Positions 1 to 8,580 are shown, counted from the stretch's first letter. The stretch: DNA of 64,000 bases from Salipiger abyssi (GCF_001975705.1 NZ_CP015093.1:3356501-3420500); one strand, 5' to 3'. Numbers and translations: made by a program. The notes: generated by a model not told the origin, from the sequence alone.

Positions 1-55
1 TTTCGCATATCCTGACAACAGCCGGGGGCGGGCCCCGGAGCGATTGGGGGACGGG

Positions 56-745
56 ATGTCTAGCCATTCTAACGGCGGATCCATGCTGGGCCGCTTCGTC
101 AACGAGCTGGAGGAGACCGCCATCGCGGTGATCCTCGGGCTGATGACGCTGATCACCTTCGTCAATGTGGTGCTGCGCTACGGCTTCAATACCGGGCTGA
201 TCTGGGGGCTGGAGGCGGTTTCGATCCTCTTTGCCTGGCTCGTGCTGTTCGGCATCAGCTACGCGGTGAAGACCACCGCGCATCTGGGCGTGGACGCGGT
301 GATCAACCTTGTGCCGCCGGCGGTGCGCCGGGGGCTGGCGCTGATCGCGGCGGCGGCCTGCATCTTCTACGCGGCGCTGCTGCTCAAGGGCGCCTGGGAC
401 TATTGGGCGAATTTCGCCAACCTGCCGCAGACCACCGGTCGCTGGTTCCCGACCGGGCTGGAGGAGATGACACGCACCTCCTATCGCAGCTGGTACGAGG
501 TGGTGGACATTCCCATGCCCGAGTGGCTGCGCTTTATCGAGCCCTGGATCAACGAAGGCGAGGCCTATGAAAAACTGCCGCGCTTCATCCCCTATGTCAT
601 CCTGCCGATCGGCGCCGCGCTGCTGCTCTTCCGCTTTCTCCAGGCCGGTTGGCAGATCTGGACCGGCGCGAAAACCGGCCTGATCGTCAGCCACGAGGCG
701 GAAGACGCCGTCGAAGACGTGGCCCATCTGAACCGCGAGGACTGA
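56..745 (+). CDS. dctQ: TRAP transporter small permease (DctQ-like)
   Basis: Small membrane subunit of a tripartite (TRAP) secondary transporter, which with DctM imports organic acids captured by a periplasmic DctP protein. The 229-residue product has four hydrophobic segments at about residues 22-40, 53-70, 93-111 and 183-204. A 70-residue loop between the third and fourth is long compared with small DctQ proteins and fits the Rhodobacter C4-dicarboxylate type. I chose the ATG at 56 because a G-rich ribosome site lies just before it; a TTG at 44 would add four residues. The dctM gene follows after 4 bases. The substrate is not shown by sequence; dctP would be expected just left of the window. 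Confidence 0.9.
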   Translation: MSSHSNGGSMLGRFVNELEETAIAVILGLMTLITFVNVVLRYGFNTGLIWGLEAVSILFAWLVLFGISYAVKTTAHLGVDAVINLVPPAVRRGLALIAAAACIFYAALLLKGAWDYWANFANLPQTTGRWFPTGLEEMTRTSYRSWYEVVDIPMPEWLRFIEPWINEGEAYEKLPRFIPYVILPIGAALLLFRFLQAGWQIWTGAKTGLIVSHEAEDAVEDVAHLNRED

Positions 746-749
746 GACC

Positions 750-2126
750 ATGGATGTCGTTCTTCTCTTTGCCTCGGTCGTGGGGCTGATGCTGATCGGC
801 GTGCCCATTGCGGTGTCGCTGGGCCTGTCGTCGATCTTCTTCCTGCTGGTGCTGTCGGATACCTCGCTGGCCTCGGTGGCGCAGAGCTTTTTCCAGGCGA
901 TGGCAGGGCATTACACGCTGCTGGCGATCCCGTTCTTCATCCTGGCCTCGTCCTTCATGTCGACGGGCGGCGTGGCGCGGCGGATCATCCGCTTCTCCAT
1001 CGCGCTGGTGGGGCATTTCCACGGCGGCCTGGCCATCGCGGGGGTCTTTGCCTGCATGCTCTTTGCGGCACTCTCGGGGTCGAGCCCGGCCACCGTGGTC
1101 GCCATCGGCTCCATCGTCATCGCCGGCATGCGGCAGGTGGGGTACAGCAAGGATTTCGCCGCCGGCGTCATCGCCAATGCGGGCACGCTGGGCATTCTCA
1201 TCCCGCCCTCCATCGTGATGGTGGTCTATGCCTCGGCTACCGATGTCTCGGTGGGGCGGATGTTCCTCGCCGGCGTCATTCCGGGGCTGCTGGCCGGCAC
1301 CATGCTGATGCTGACGATCTATCTCATCGCGCGGTTCCGCGGCCTGCCGAAAGGCGAGTGGCTGGGCTGGGGCGAGGTGTTCCGATCGGGCCGCGAGGCG
1401 CTCTGGGGGCTATTCCTGATCGTGATCATCCTCGGCGGGATCTATGGCGGGATCTTCACCCCGACCGAAGCCGCCGCCGTCGCCGCCGTCTATGCCTTCC
1501 TGATCGCCAATTTCGTCTATTGCGACATGGGGCCGCTGGCGGGCCGGGACGGCGAACCGAACCTGCCGCTCCTGCGCAAGCCCATCGCGCTGGTGACCGC
1601 GTTCTTCCACCGCGACACCCGCGATACGCTCTTCGATGCGGGCAAGCTGACGATCACGCTGATGTTCATCATCGCCAACGCGCTGATCCTCAAACATGTG
1701 CTGACCGACGAGCAGATCCCGCAGCAGATCGCCGCGGCGATGCTGAACGCAGGCTTCGGGCCGGTGATGTTCCTGGTGATCGTCAACGTGATCCTGCTGA
1801 TCGGCGGGCAGTTCATGGAGCCCTCGGGCCTGATCGTGATCGTCGCGCCGCTGGTCTTCCCCATCGCCATCGAGCTCGGCATCGACCCGATTCACTTGGG
1901 CATCATCATGGTGGTGAACATGGAGATCGGCATGATCACCCCGCCGGTGGGCCTGAACCTCTTCGTGACCTCCGGGGTGGCGGGGATGCCGATGATGAAC
2001 GTGGTGCGCGCGGCGCTGCCCTTCCTCGCGGTGCTCTTCGTCTTCCTGATCATGGTGACCTATATCCCGGTCATCTCGACCTGGCTGCCGACCACCTTCA
2101 TGGGGCCGGAGATCATCACGAATTAA
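750..2126 (+). CDS. dctM: TRAP transporter large permease (DctM-like)
   Basis: Large permease subunit of the same TRAP transporter, carrying the ion-coupled transport path. It has 458 residues with about a dozen hydrophobic segments and family features such as the N-terminal GVPIAVSLGL, the FSGSSPATVVAIG-like stretch near residue 110 and the C-terminal ITPPVGLNLF motif. A polar insert of about 40 residues near 260-300 makes it slightly longer than the usual 425-440. It starts 4 bases after dctQ, so the two are surely co-transcribed, and a strong hairpin terminator follows. C4-dicarboxylates are the likely substrate by similarity of architecture, but this is inference. Confidence 0.92.
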   Translation: MDVVLLFASVVGLMLIGVPIAVSLGLSSIFFLLVLSDTSLASVAQSFFQAMAGHYTLLAIPFFILASSFMSTGGVARRIIRFSIALVGHFHGGLAIAGVFACMLFAALSGSSPATVVAIGSIVIAGMRQVGYSKDFAAGVIANAGTLGILIPPSIVMVVYASATDVSVGRMFLAGVIPGLLAGTMLMLTIYLIARFRGLPKGEWLGWGEVFRSGREALWGLFLIVIILGGIYGGIFTPTEAAAVAAVYAFLIANFVYCDMGPLAGRDGEPNLPLLRKPIALVTAFFHRDTRDTLFDAGKLTITLMFIIANALILKHVLTDEQIPQQIAAAMLNAGFGPVMFLVIVNVILLIGGQFMEPSGLIVIVAPLVFPIAIELGIDPIHLGIIMVVNMEIGMITPPVGLNLFVTSGVAGMPMMNVVRAALPFLAVLFVFLIMVTYIPVISTWLPTTFMGPEIITN

Positions 2127-2166
2127 GCGGTGCGGTGGGCCTTTGCGGCTCATACCGGACGAGTGG

Positions 2167-2201
2167 AAAGCGGCGCTCCGAATTCGGGGCGCCGCTTTTT
2201 T
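2167..2201 (+). terminator. Intrinsic terminator after dctM
   Basis: A 16-base-pair inverted repeat (arms 2167-2182 and 2183-2198, one G-T wobble) ends in a run of six T at 2196-2201. It lies 40 bases after the dctM stop and is a standard Rho-independent terminator for the dctQM operon. Confidence 0.85.
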
Positions 2202-2212
2202 GCGATACGGGA

Positions 2213-2250
2213 TGCCTCCGGCGGGAGGTATCTGGAGAAAGGTGAAAGCA
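2213..2250 (+). repeat. Dispersed intergenic repeat, copy 1
   Basis: Begins GCCTCCGGCGGGAGGTAT and continues into a tail like GGAGAAAGGTGAAAGC. The head matches copies at 11173 and 16219; the tail matches tail-only copies at 11240 and 56907. It sits just after the dctM terminator, in the gap before a convergent gene. Confidence 0.6.
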
Positions 2251-2348
2251 GGGGCCACGTCGTCGCGCCGCGCCGCCGGACCGTGATATCGCCGAACCGG
2301 TCAACCGGACCGGCGACAGGGTCGCATATGCCGGGAGGCGGGCCGCTG

Positions 2349-3653
2349 TTACTGCACCGTAACGGCGAAATCGTCTTCGCCAAGGGCGACACCCTCGACA
2401 CGGAGGATGAACTCGCGCGTGTAGGTCCCCTCCAGTGTCGAACCGGTGCCGCTCAGGACAATGTCGGTATAGGCGTCGTCCGGGCCGACCTCGATCGAGC
2501 TGACCTCAAGGGACTCGTTTCGTGTCGGGGCGCCGATGCCGTCGACATAACCCAACGACAGCAGATGGTCGTAATCCTGTGCAAGGCCGCCCTGCGTGAC
2601 GCTGTTCACGTCAAGATTGAGCAGCAGCATGTCCTCCGCGGGATCGAAATCCGTGATCCGTGCCACCACCATCGGTTCGTCGTTCTCGCTGTCCACATGG
2701 TCGAGCGAAAGCCACATGTCGAACACGTCCTCGCCATCGCCGCCGGTCAGTGCGATCTCATAGTCGGTTTCGGTCTCATAGATGTTGCCGCCGATGGTCG
2801 CATAGGGCGTCTCGCGCGGACCGAGATCCAGGTCGGCCCAGATGGTATCGTTGCCATCGCCGCCGTCGATGGTGTTATCCCGTTCGAGAACCCTGAAATA
2901 ATCTTCCCCGTCGCCCCCCGACACCGTGCTGTGGTGTCCGGTCGCGACATAATCGTCGCCGGTTCCGCCGTCGATGTCGGCGAAGCCTTCGAGCGCGTTG
3001 ATCACATCGTTCCCTGCGCCGCCCTCGACGGTCTGGATGCCGAACTCTTCGCCGTTGAACGGGGTGCTTTCGAGATAGTCGTCGCCGTCATCGCCATAGA
3101 GCGTGACCGCTACGCCGATGAGCGTATCGTCGCCCTCGCCGCCGCGCAGAATGATACCGCTCTCATAGCTGATTGCGCGCAGCGTGTCGTCGCCGGCCTG
3201 CCCGTCGGCTGTGAACTCGCGGAGCCCGACCGGCCGTAGCAGAGAACCGTTGTCATGAATGTCGATGTCGTCGTTGCCGTCGCCGCCAAGCAGGCTTGCG
3301 GCGTTGCCTGCCAGTTCGTCCGGCGTGAGATCCCAGTAATCCGTCAGGGTATCGTCACCGTCGGTGCCGACGAGAACGCTTGTTCCGTCATCGAGTTCGG
3401 CAAGCTGGAAGCTGTCGCCATAAGTGGCGGCGGGATCCTCCGCGACCGGATCCTCTGGCATGTCGCCGGGATCCTCCGGATCGTCGGGCGTCTCCGCCGG
3501 ATCGTCGGGATCGTCGTCCGAAGCCTCGGGCGTGTCGTCGATCACGTCGTCTTCGCGCGGCGTGTCGTCATCCTCGTCGTCGTCCGACGACCCGCTAAAG
3601 TCTATCACCGCGGCGCCCACCAGCGACGCCATCAAAACAAGAAACCATTCCAT
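2349..3653 (-). CDS. RTX-type calcium-binding repeat protein with N-terminal hydrophobic segment
   Basis: A 434-residue acidic protein. Residues 1-20 form a hydrophobic segment (MEWFLVLMASLVGAAVIDF), followed by an Asp/Glu/Pro-rich linker to about residue 95. The middle holds several hemolysin-type nonapeptide repeats of the GGxGxDxL kind (for example GGDGNDDID, GGEGDDTL, GGAGNDVI, GGDGNDTIW) that bind calcium in beta-roll folds. The C-terminal third contains ITDFDPAEDMLLL, typical of the region after such repeats. I chose the ATG at 3653 because a GGGGG ribosome site precedes it; a start at 3674 would put charged residues before the hydrophobic segment. No type I secretion genes are nearby. 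Function unknown; it may be a membrane-tethered or secreted surface protein. Confidence 0.75.
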   Translation of the reverse strand: MEWFLVLMASLVGAAVIDFSGSSDDDEDDDTPREDDVIDDTPEASDDDPDDPAETPDDPEDPGDMPEDPVAEDPAATYGDSFQLAELDDGTSVLVGTDGDDTLTDYWDLTPDELAGNAASLLGGDGNDDIDIHDNGSLLRPVGLREFTADGQAGDDTLRAISYESGIILRGGEGDDTLIGVAVTLYGDDGDDYLESTPFNGEEFGIQTVEGGAGNDVINALEGFADIDGGTGDDYVATGHHSTVSGGDGEDYFRVLERDNTIDGGDGNDTIWADLDLGPRETPYATIGGNIYETETDYEIALTGGDGEDVFDMWLSLDHVDSENDEPMVVARITDFDPAEDMLLLNLDVNSVTQGGLAQDYDHLLSLGYVDGIGAPTRNESLEVSSIEVGPDDAYTDIVLSGTGSTLEGTYTREFILRVEGVALGEDDFAVTVQ

Positions 3654-3740
3654 CGTCGTACCCCCAGAAAACAACCAACAATTACAACGCTATAGGGGCG
3701 CGCCCGGAGTACAAGCGATTTTGGCAAAAATGGGGCAAAC

Positions 3741-3774
3741 AAAAAACGATACCTGCGGCGCCGCAGGTATCGTT
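3741..3774 (-). terminator. Terminator after tpiA
   Basis: A perfect 30-base palindrome at 3745-3774 is flanked on its left by six A (3741-3746), which read as a T run on the minus strand. It lies 26 bases beyond the tpiA stop and upstream of the calcium-binding protein gene, so it separates these two minus-strand genes. Confidence 0.85.
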
Positions 3775-3800
3775 TCGGTTTTCAGGACAATGTCGGGCGC

Positions 3801-4547
3801 TCAGCCCGCGCTGGCGTTGAGCGCCTCGATGATCGGCACGAAATCCGCCGCCTTCAGCGAGGCGCCGCCGACCAGTGCGCCGTCGACATTGGAGACCGCA
3901 AAGATCTCGGTCGCGTTGCCGGGCTTGACCGAGCCGCCATAGAGCAGCCGGACGGAGCGGCCCACGCCCTCGCCAAAACGCTTTTCGAGACGGGCGCGCA
4001 TGAAATCATGCACTTCGCCGATCTGGTCGGTGGTGGGCACCTTGCCGGTGCCGATGGCCCAGATCGGCTCGTAGGCGATGACAAGGTTGTGCCCGGTGGC
4101 GCCGTCGGGCACCGAGCCCGCGAGCTGCCCGCCGATGATGTCGAGCGTGTTCTGCGCCTCGCGCTCGGCCAGGCTCTCGCCGACGCAGAGCACCACGTTG
4201 AGCCCGGCCTGCCAGGCGGATTTGCACTTGGCGCGCACATGTTCGTCATGCTCGTCGTGATCGGTGCGGCGTTCGGAATGGCCAAGGATCACATAGGTTG
4301 CGCCGGCATCGGCCAGCATCGGCGCCGAGATGTCGCCGGTATGGGCGCCCGAGGCATTGGCATGGCAATCCTGCCCGCCGATGGCGATGCCCTTTGCCGT
4401 CTGGGCCGCTGCCGCGACCAGCGTCGCGGGCGGGCAGATCAGCACTTCGGAAGCGCCCTGCGCTGCCGCTTCCATCCCGTCGAGCTCCGAAAGCGCCGCT
4501 TTCAGCCCGTTCATCTTCCAGTTGCCCGCGGCAAGTTTCCTGCGCAT
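3801..4547 (-). CDS. tpiA: Triosephosphate isomerase
   Basis: Interconverts dihydroxyacetone phosphate and glyceraldehyde 3-phosphate in the cytoplasm. The 248-residue protein has the usual length and all key residues: N9 and K11 in NWKMNG, the electrophile H90 in GHSERR, the catalytic base E160 in [11 protein letters not shown], and the phosphate-binding YGGSVKP near the C-terminus. The start at 4547 ([14 protein letters not shown]) fits the family; six codons upstream (4565) is less likely. It is a single-gene unit closed by the palindromic terminator at 3745. Confidence 0.97.
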   Translation of the reverse strand: MRRKLAAGNWKMNGLKAALSELDGMEAAAQGASEVLICPPATLVAAAAQTAKGIAIGGQDCHANASGAHTGDISAPMLADAGATYVILGHSERRTDHDEHDEHVRAKCKSAWQAGLNVVLCVGESLAEREAQNTLDIIGGQLAGSVPDGATGHNLVIAYEPIWAIGTGKVPTTDQIGEVHDFMRARLEKRFGEGVGRSVRLLYGGSVKPGNATEIFAVSNVDGALVGGASLKAADFVPIIEALNASAG

Positions 4548-4645
4548 GATCTCTCCCGTTTTCATTGCGCGCCCATCATCGGGGCCGGGGCGGCGGCGTC
4601 AAGAGCGCAGGACAGAGAGACATGCCGCAGCGCGGGTGCGGCGGC

Positions 4646-5026
4646 TCAGTCGGCGCCGCGTTCGGCCTGAAGCTCTTCGACATCCTTGAACTTGATCGAT
4701 TCGCCGCAGCCGCAGGCATCGGTCACGTTGGGATTGTTGAAGTGGAAGCCGGATTCGAGCAGCGAGGTCTGGTAGTCGATCTCGGTGCCGAAGAGGAACA
4801 TCTGGGCCATGGGGGCGATCATCACCCGTGCGCCGTCCTGCTCGACGACCTCGTCATTGCCATCGGCCTCGTCGACGAAATCCATGGTGTATTCCATGCC
4901 GGCGCAGCCGCCCTTCTTGAGGCCGATTCGCAGACCGGCACGGCCGTCACGCTCCATGAGCTTGCGGACCTGTGCGATGGCGGCGGGGGTCAGGGTGACC
5001 GCCTGTTTTCCCGGAATGCCGAACAT
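4646..5026 (-). CDS. HesB/IscA-type iron-sulfur cluster assembly carrier
   Basis: A-type carrier that accepts Fe-S clusters from a scaffold and passes them to apoproteins. The 126-residue protein has the three conserved cysteines: C41 in GGCAGM and C105/C107 in ACGCGES. Compared with the ErpA-like gene at 37505 it has a longer N-terminus (MFGIPGKQAVTLTPAA), as in the SufA/IscA branch often found with suf genes in this group. The neighbouring SufT-like gene at 6546 fits Fe-S assembly, although no sufBCDS genes are in the window. I leave the symbol blank because sufA and iscA cannot be separated by eye. Confidence 0.88.
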   Translation of the reverse strand: MFGIPGKQAVTLTPAAIAQVRKLMERDGRAGLRIGLKKGGCAGMEYTMDFVDEADGNDEVVEQDGARVMIAPMAQMFLFGTEIDYQTSLLESGFHFNNPNVTDACGCGESIKFKDVEELQAERGAD

Positions 5027-5110
5027 GAGAGTGCCTCCTTTACGGTCTGAATCTAGGGAGCCTGGCGTGCGGTGACAAGCGGGCGGGGCCGGGTTTTCGC
5101 GGCAGGCCCT

Positions 5111-5815
5111 CTAGGGGGCCGCAGCAATGAGCGCCATGGTGGCATGTGCAGCCGCCAGAGCCCAGGCGAAAGAGGCCAGCGTGCCGATGATCACGTATTC
5201 GCCGGCCTTCTGCTCCTTGGCGGCGGTGTCGAAGCGCAGCACCGATTTCGCGGCGATGAGAAAGCCGATTCCCGCCGGCTCGCCGATCAGCACCAGCAGC
5301 AGGATCATCGCCCGTTCGAGCTGGCCGATCAGCCGCCCGGCATCGGGCAGGCCCTGCGGCACCTCCTCGGCGCTGTAGCGGGCCATCAGCCGCCCGACCG
5401 CATGGCCGCCGGCGAGGATCGTGGCGATGGCGCCCGCCACGACGATGGCCGGAACGGTGAGCTGCGCCAGCCAGGGCGCCCAGAGACCCGTCGCCGCCGT
5501 GTCCGGCCTGAGCAGGGCGGCGGCGCCCAGCGTCGCCAGATGCGCGGTCTGGTCGACGATGAAGACGGTCAGCGTCGCGCGCACCGGCGCGGGCAGGGCC
5601 CAGGTCTTGACCGCGTCGATGACGAGATGCGCGCCCGCGACCGCCAGCGCCACCTGCCAGCCGCCGCCCAGCGCCGCTGCGCTCAGCGCAAAGACCAGCG
5701 CCCCGTGCAGAGCCATGATCCCCGGATGCCGCTTGCCCTCTGCCATCCCCGGGGTCTGAGCGATGAAATCGGCCAGCATATGCGCCAGCAACAGGGCGGC
5801 GAAGGTTTCGATCAT
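5111..5815 (-). CDS. DUF3307 family membrane protein
   Basis: A 234-residue integral membrane protein. It opens with MIETFAALLLAHMLADF, the conserved N-terminus of DUF3307 proteins with a His and an Asp in the first helix, and has around six hydrophobic segments. A second AHLVIDAVK motif near residue 60 repeats the His-x3-Asp pattern. It follows the SatD-like gene after 58 bases on the same strand. Such DUF3307/SatD pairing is, to my knowledge, seen in other bacteria. The 58-base gap contains AAAGCAAGCC, which is shared with the region upstream of the SatD-like gene. Function unknown. Confidence 0.75.
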   Translation of the reverse strand: MIETFAALLLAHMLADFIAQTPGMAEGKRHPGIMALHGALVFALSAAALGGGWQVALAVAGAHLVIDAVKTWALPAPVRATLTVFIVDQTAHLATLGAAALLRPDTAATGLWAPWLAQLTVPAIVVAGAIATILAGGHAVGRLMARYSAEEVPQGLPDAGRLIGQLERAMILLLVLIGEPAGIGFLIAAKSVLRFDTAAKEQKAGEYVIIGTLASFAWALAAAHATMALIAAAP

Positions 5816-5873
5816 GGCAAGATTGACAAGCGAAACGGCTTGCTTTCGCGGAAAGAGAGTGGAGTCGCCTGCC

Positions 5874-6494
5874 TCATTCCGACCCCTCCAGATAGCCGAG
5901 CGCCTCCTCCAGCGCGGGAAACCCGGCGCTCCAGAGCGCCTGATTGACCGCCTGGCGGGTGATGCCCAGCCGCTCCGCCGCCTCGGCGCGCGGCCCGGCG
6001 CCGGGCGGCAGCATCTCGCAGACCGCGCGCGCCTGTGCCGGGGTCCAGCCCTGGCTGATATGGTCGGCCAGCCGCAGCGCCGCCGCCTCGGCGCCGCCCG
6101 CCGCATGCACCATCAGCCGATGCCCGGAGAGCGTCTCCAGCAGCCGGCCCGAGGCGGTGAAGGCGGGGCCGTGGGCGATATTGGGGTTCTCGCGCTCCGC
6201 ATCGCTCAGCGTGCCGTCGTCGATCGCCAGGGCGATGCGCGTGGCGCGGTCTCGGTCGAGCCGGCGCAGGCAGGCCTGGCAATAGAGGGCGGCGCGCATA
6301 GCGAGGGCAGGGCGGTCGAGCACCGCCTGCCAGCCGTCGCCGCCGCGTTGCGAAAAGCCCGCGCCGATATCGGCGCTCCAGCCGGAGATAGCCGCCACCG
6401 CCTCGCGGAGCGCCGCCATGGTCTCGCCAAGCGCCTCGGCGCTCAGGCTGGACGAATCGACGATGTCTCCGGTCAGGACGGCAATGCGGGGCAT
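5874..6494 (-). CDS. SatD-like protein: cyclase-like domain plus C-terminal helix-turn-helix
   Basis: A 206-residue soluble protein. Residues 1-130 follow the motif order of class III nucleotide cyclase folds: AVLTGDIVDSS with D10 and D13 (metal site), SQRGGDGWQAV with D53, a RIALAIDDG strand at 86-94 and HGPAFTASGRLLE with R117. The usual Asn before that Arg is absent and the lysine of the base-binding pair is not evident, so activity is doubtful. Residues 168-190 (AEAAERLGITRQAVNQAL) form a helix-turn-helix of sigma-region-4 type. The start at 6494 follows from MPRIAVLTGD; a perfect 9-base inverted repeat lies 14 bases upstream. It is probably co-transcribed with the DUF3307 gene. The SatD family name is recognised; the cyclase relation is my inference from motifs. 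Confidence 0.65.
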   Translation of the reverse strand: MPRIAVLTGDIVDSSSLSAEALGETMAALREAVAAISGWSADIGAGFSQRGGDGWQAVLDRPALAMRAALYCQACLRRLDRDRATRIALAIDDGTLSDAERENPNIAHGPAFTASGRLLETLSGHRLMVHAAGGAEAAALRLADHISQGWTPAQARAVCEMLPPGAGPRAEAAERLGITRQAVNQALWSAGFPALEEALGYLEGSE

Positions 6495-6508
6495 GAGAAA
6501 GCTATGGG

Positions 6509-6531
6509 GCTTGCTTTGCGAAAAAGCAAGC
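6509..6531 (-). promoter_or_regulatory. Inverted repeat upstream of satD-like gene, candidate operator
   Basis: Perfect 9-base arms (GCTTGCTTT and AAAGCAAGC) separated by 5 bases, ending 14 bases before the start codon of the SatD-like gene. The half-site AAAGCAAGCC recurs once upstream of the downstream DUF3307 gene (minus strand, about 5840-5849). Since the SatD-like protein carries a helix-turn-helix, autoregulation through this site is plausible but unproven. Confidence 0.45.
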
Positions 6532-6545
6532 AAAACCGCTTTCTC

Positions 6546-6902
6546 TCACATGAAGCCCAGTTCCAGCCGCGCCTCGTCGGACATCATGTCCATGCCCCAG
6601 GGCGGATCGAACACCATCTCGACATCCACATCCTTGACGCCGGGGACCGCGCCCACCGCGTCCTGGACCCAGCCCGGCATCTCGCCGGCCACGGGGCAGC
6701 CCGGGGCGGTCAGGGTCATGATCACCTTGACCTCGTTCTCGGCGTCGATCTCGACCGTGTAGATCAGCCCGAGATCGTAGATGTTCACCGGGATCTCCGG
6801 ATCGTAGACGGACCGGCAGGCCTCGACGACCGCATCGTAGAGCGGGTGCTCGGTGCTGGAGGGCGCAATCAGCGGCGCGCCTTCGAGCGGTGCATCATCC
6901 AT
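6546..6902 (-). CDS. SufT-like / MIP18-family Fe-S assembly protein
   Basis: A 118-residue DUF59 (MIP18/PaaD-like) protein that helps mature Fe-S proteins. It shows the family core DPEIPVNIYDLGLIY at residues 34-48, the TAPGCP motif at 65-70 with the conserved C69, and FDPPW near 98. The start at 6902 is placed at MDDAPL; an upstream ATG at 6968 would add 22 residues without family similarity. In many alphaproteobacteria this gene closes the suf operon with an IscA-like gene next to it. Here the two are split by the SatD/DUF3307 pair, and the rest of suf is not in the window. Confidence 0.85.
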   Translation of the reverse strand: MDDAPLEGAPLIAPSSTEHPLYDAVVEACRSVYDPEIPVNIYDLGLIYTVEIDAENEVKVIMTLTAPGCPVAGEMPGWVQDAVGAVPGVKDVDVEMVFDPPWGMDMMSDEARLELGFM

Positions 6903-6988
6903 GACCTGACCTCTGTGTCGTTTCCTGAGCGAATATATAGGAAATGATGCGGCAGGGGTAAAGGCCAACCCGGACGCTTGCCACCGGG

Positions 6989-7947
6989 TCAGCCAAGATG
7001 CGTGTCGATCCAGTCGCGCACCTCGGGCAGCCGCCCGCGCGCCACCGGCACGGCGTCGCCGTCGGTCAGCCGCAGCACCGGTTTGCCGCTCTCGCGGTCA
7101 AGCCCGGCCACTGTCCCCCGCGCCACCCACCAGGAGCGGTGCGGCTGGATCCCGTCGTCGGGCCTGGTCTGGGCGACGATATCGGAGAGCCGCGCGCGCA
7201 TCGTTCGCGTGTCGTCGCGTAGCCGCACATGCACGTGGTGCTCGTGTGCCTCGATCAGCTGCACCTCGTCGATCGCGACGGGCTGGCCGCCCACATGCAG
7301 CAGACGCTCGGCACTGTCCTCGTCCGGGCCGCCGCGCTCCGGCGCCGGGCCTGCGGCTGGGCCCGGGGGGCAGGCTCGGCGAGCTCGGCGGGCTCGGGGG
7401 TGAGGACGCGAGGCAGCACGAAGCGCATGTAGATGGTTTCGAACAGAATCACCGTGATCGCGATGTACAGCATACGCTCAAGCAATAGCGGCCGGAGAAC
7501 ATCCCCTGCGAAAAAGGAAATGCCGGCCTCGACCGCCAGAAGGGTCGGCGCGAAGCTGAAGAGGCTGATAAGCGGCCAGTAGACAGCCGGTCTCGGCATG
7601 ACCTGGCGAATGGCGGCCAGCGCCACGATCAGCGCGGCCTGCAAGAAGAGATAGAGCAGAAATGCGGCGAACCAGGCGAGCAGAAACAGCCCGGCTGGCA
7701 GCCGCCCGGCCAGCCCGCTGGGGTCGGCGGCGATGAGAATCACAAATACGAGGGACATGTAGCGCCAGGTCAGCCGGTGTTCGAACAGGCCGAGAAACTG
7801 CTGGGCAGTCAGCTCGATCGGCTCGAAAGTCGTGGCACGCAAATGCAGTTTCTGGCGGAGGAATCGGGGCACTGGACGAAATTTCGTTCTGACGCTCACT
7901 GGCAACAGATGCCTGTTAATGTTTAGGAATTCAAGACAATCCGTCAT
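6989..7947 (-). pseudogene. Membrane-bound LytTR-type transcriptional regulator, frameshifted
   Basis: Two overlapping reading frames together make one regulator. The first (7947 to about 7370) encodes a cytoplasmic N-terminus and about four membrane segments (residues 63-185), ending in a Pro/Ala-rich linker. The second (about 7370 to 6989) encodes a LytTR DNA-binding domain with LIEAHEHHVHVRL and HRSWWVARG motifs. The frames join at a run of six G on the plus strand (7365-7370); one extra base there would give a continuous protein of about 319 residues. The linker reads sensibly across the repaired junction. The break is either a real mutation or a base missed in sequencing. If real, the DNA-binding half could still start at GTG 7294. 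Confidence 0.7.
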
Positions 7948-8551
7948 TTCTCATGAGGTTTTCGCCACGGAAGCCGGGTTTTGTCACATTGGGGCGTTTT
8001 TCGCTACTATGTGGCTGTAAAATTATGCTTTTTTCAATTTTTCCGTGCTGTGTTACGCGATCCGTTGTCGGGGCGGATGAATCGACCTTTTCCACGGAAA
8101 CCAATCGGGGCGGTACGCTCTTTTCTCGCCATGTGGATCGCTGGACGCGCCGGATGATCGGGCGCCCTGCGTTTGGTGCGACGCTCACGAGACGGGCGCC
8201 ATGCCCGCTGCGAGAAAGCCGGGCAGCCGACCGGAATTGTCGCGGCTTTCCGATGCGCAGTTTGGAACGTCAGGGGCACAGCGATTGCCGTGGAGGCGAA
8301 GGAGGCGGTCGGTGTCGTCGGGCGGGCCGCGTTTTCTCCGCCGACAGCGGGTCCGGTTGCAGGAAGCGGAGACGCCCAACAAATTTCCTTGGCGGAGAAA
8401 GACTGGAAGGCCGTCTTGACTGGCAACGCAGTTCTTTGTTTTTACGTGATAATTTCGACGTCAGCGCTTTTGTTTCGCGTCCGCGTGTTGCCCCTGACAC
8501 GGTTTTGCGACGATTTCCCGGAATTTGCCGGTCATCGGCTGCCAAAAGCGC
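7948..8551. other. Gene-free stretch between LytTR gene and tRNA-Asp pair
   Basis: About 600 bases with no reading frame I can support. Open frames on both strands here (for example 8173-8577 plus and 8034-8426 minus) have no recognisable motif, hydrophobic pattern or ribosome site. The left part (7950-8100) is richer in A+T than its surroundings and probably carries the promoter of the LytTR gene. The right end leads into the tRNA promoter. Confidence 0.5.
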
Positions 8552-8580
8552 TTGACGGGGCATTGGTGCCCGCCTAGAAG
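8552..8580 (+). promoter_or_regulatory. Sigma-70 type promoter for the tRNA-Asp pair
   Basis: TTGACG at 8552-8557 and TAGAAG at 8575-8580 with exactly 17 bases between them. The first tRNA begins 40 bases after the -10 box, which leaves a short leader for processing. Confidence 0.6.

Noticed and set aside
8034..8577. Overlapping open frames on both strands in the gene-free stretch
   Set aside because: No ribosome site, no recognisable motif or membrane pattern; coding signs are absent in all frames.
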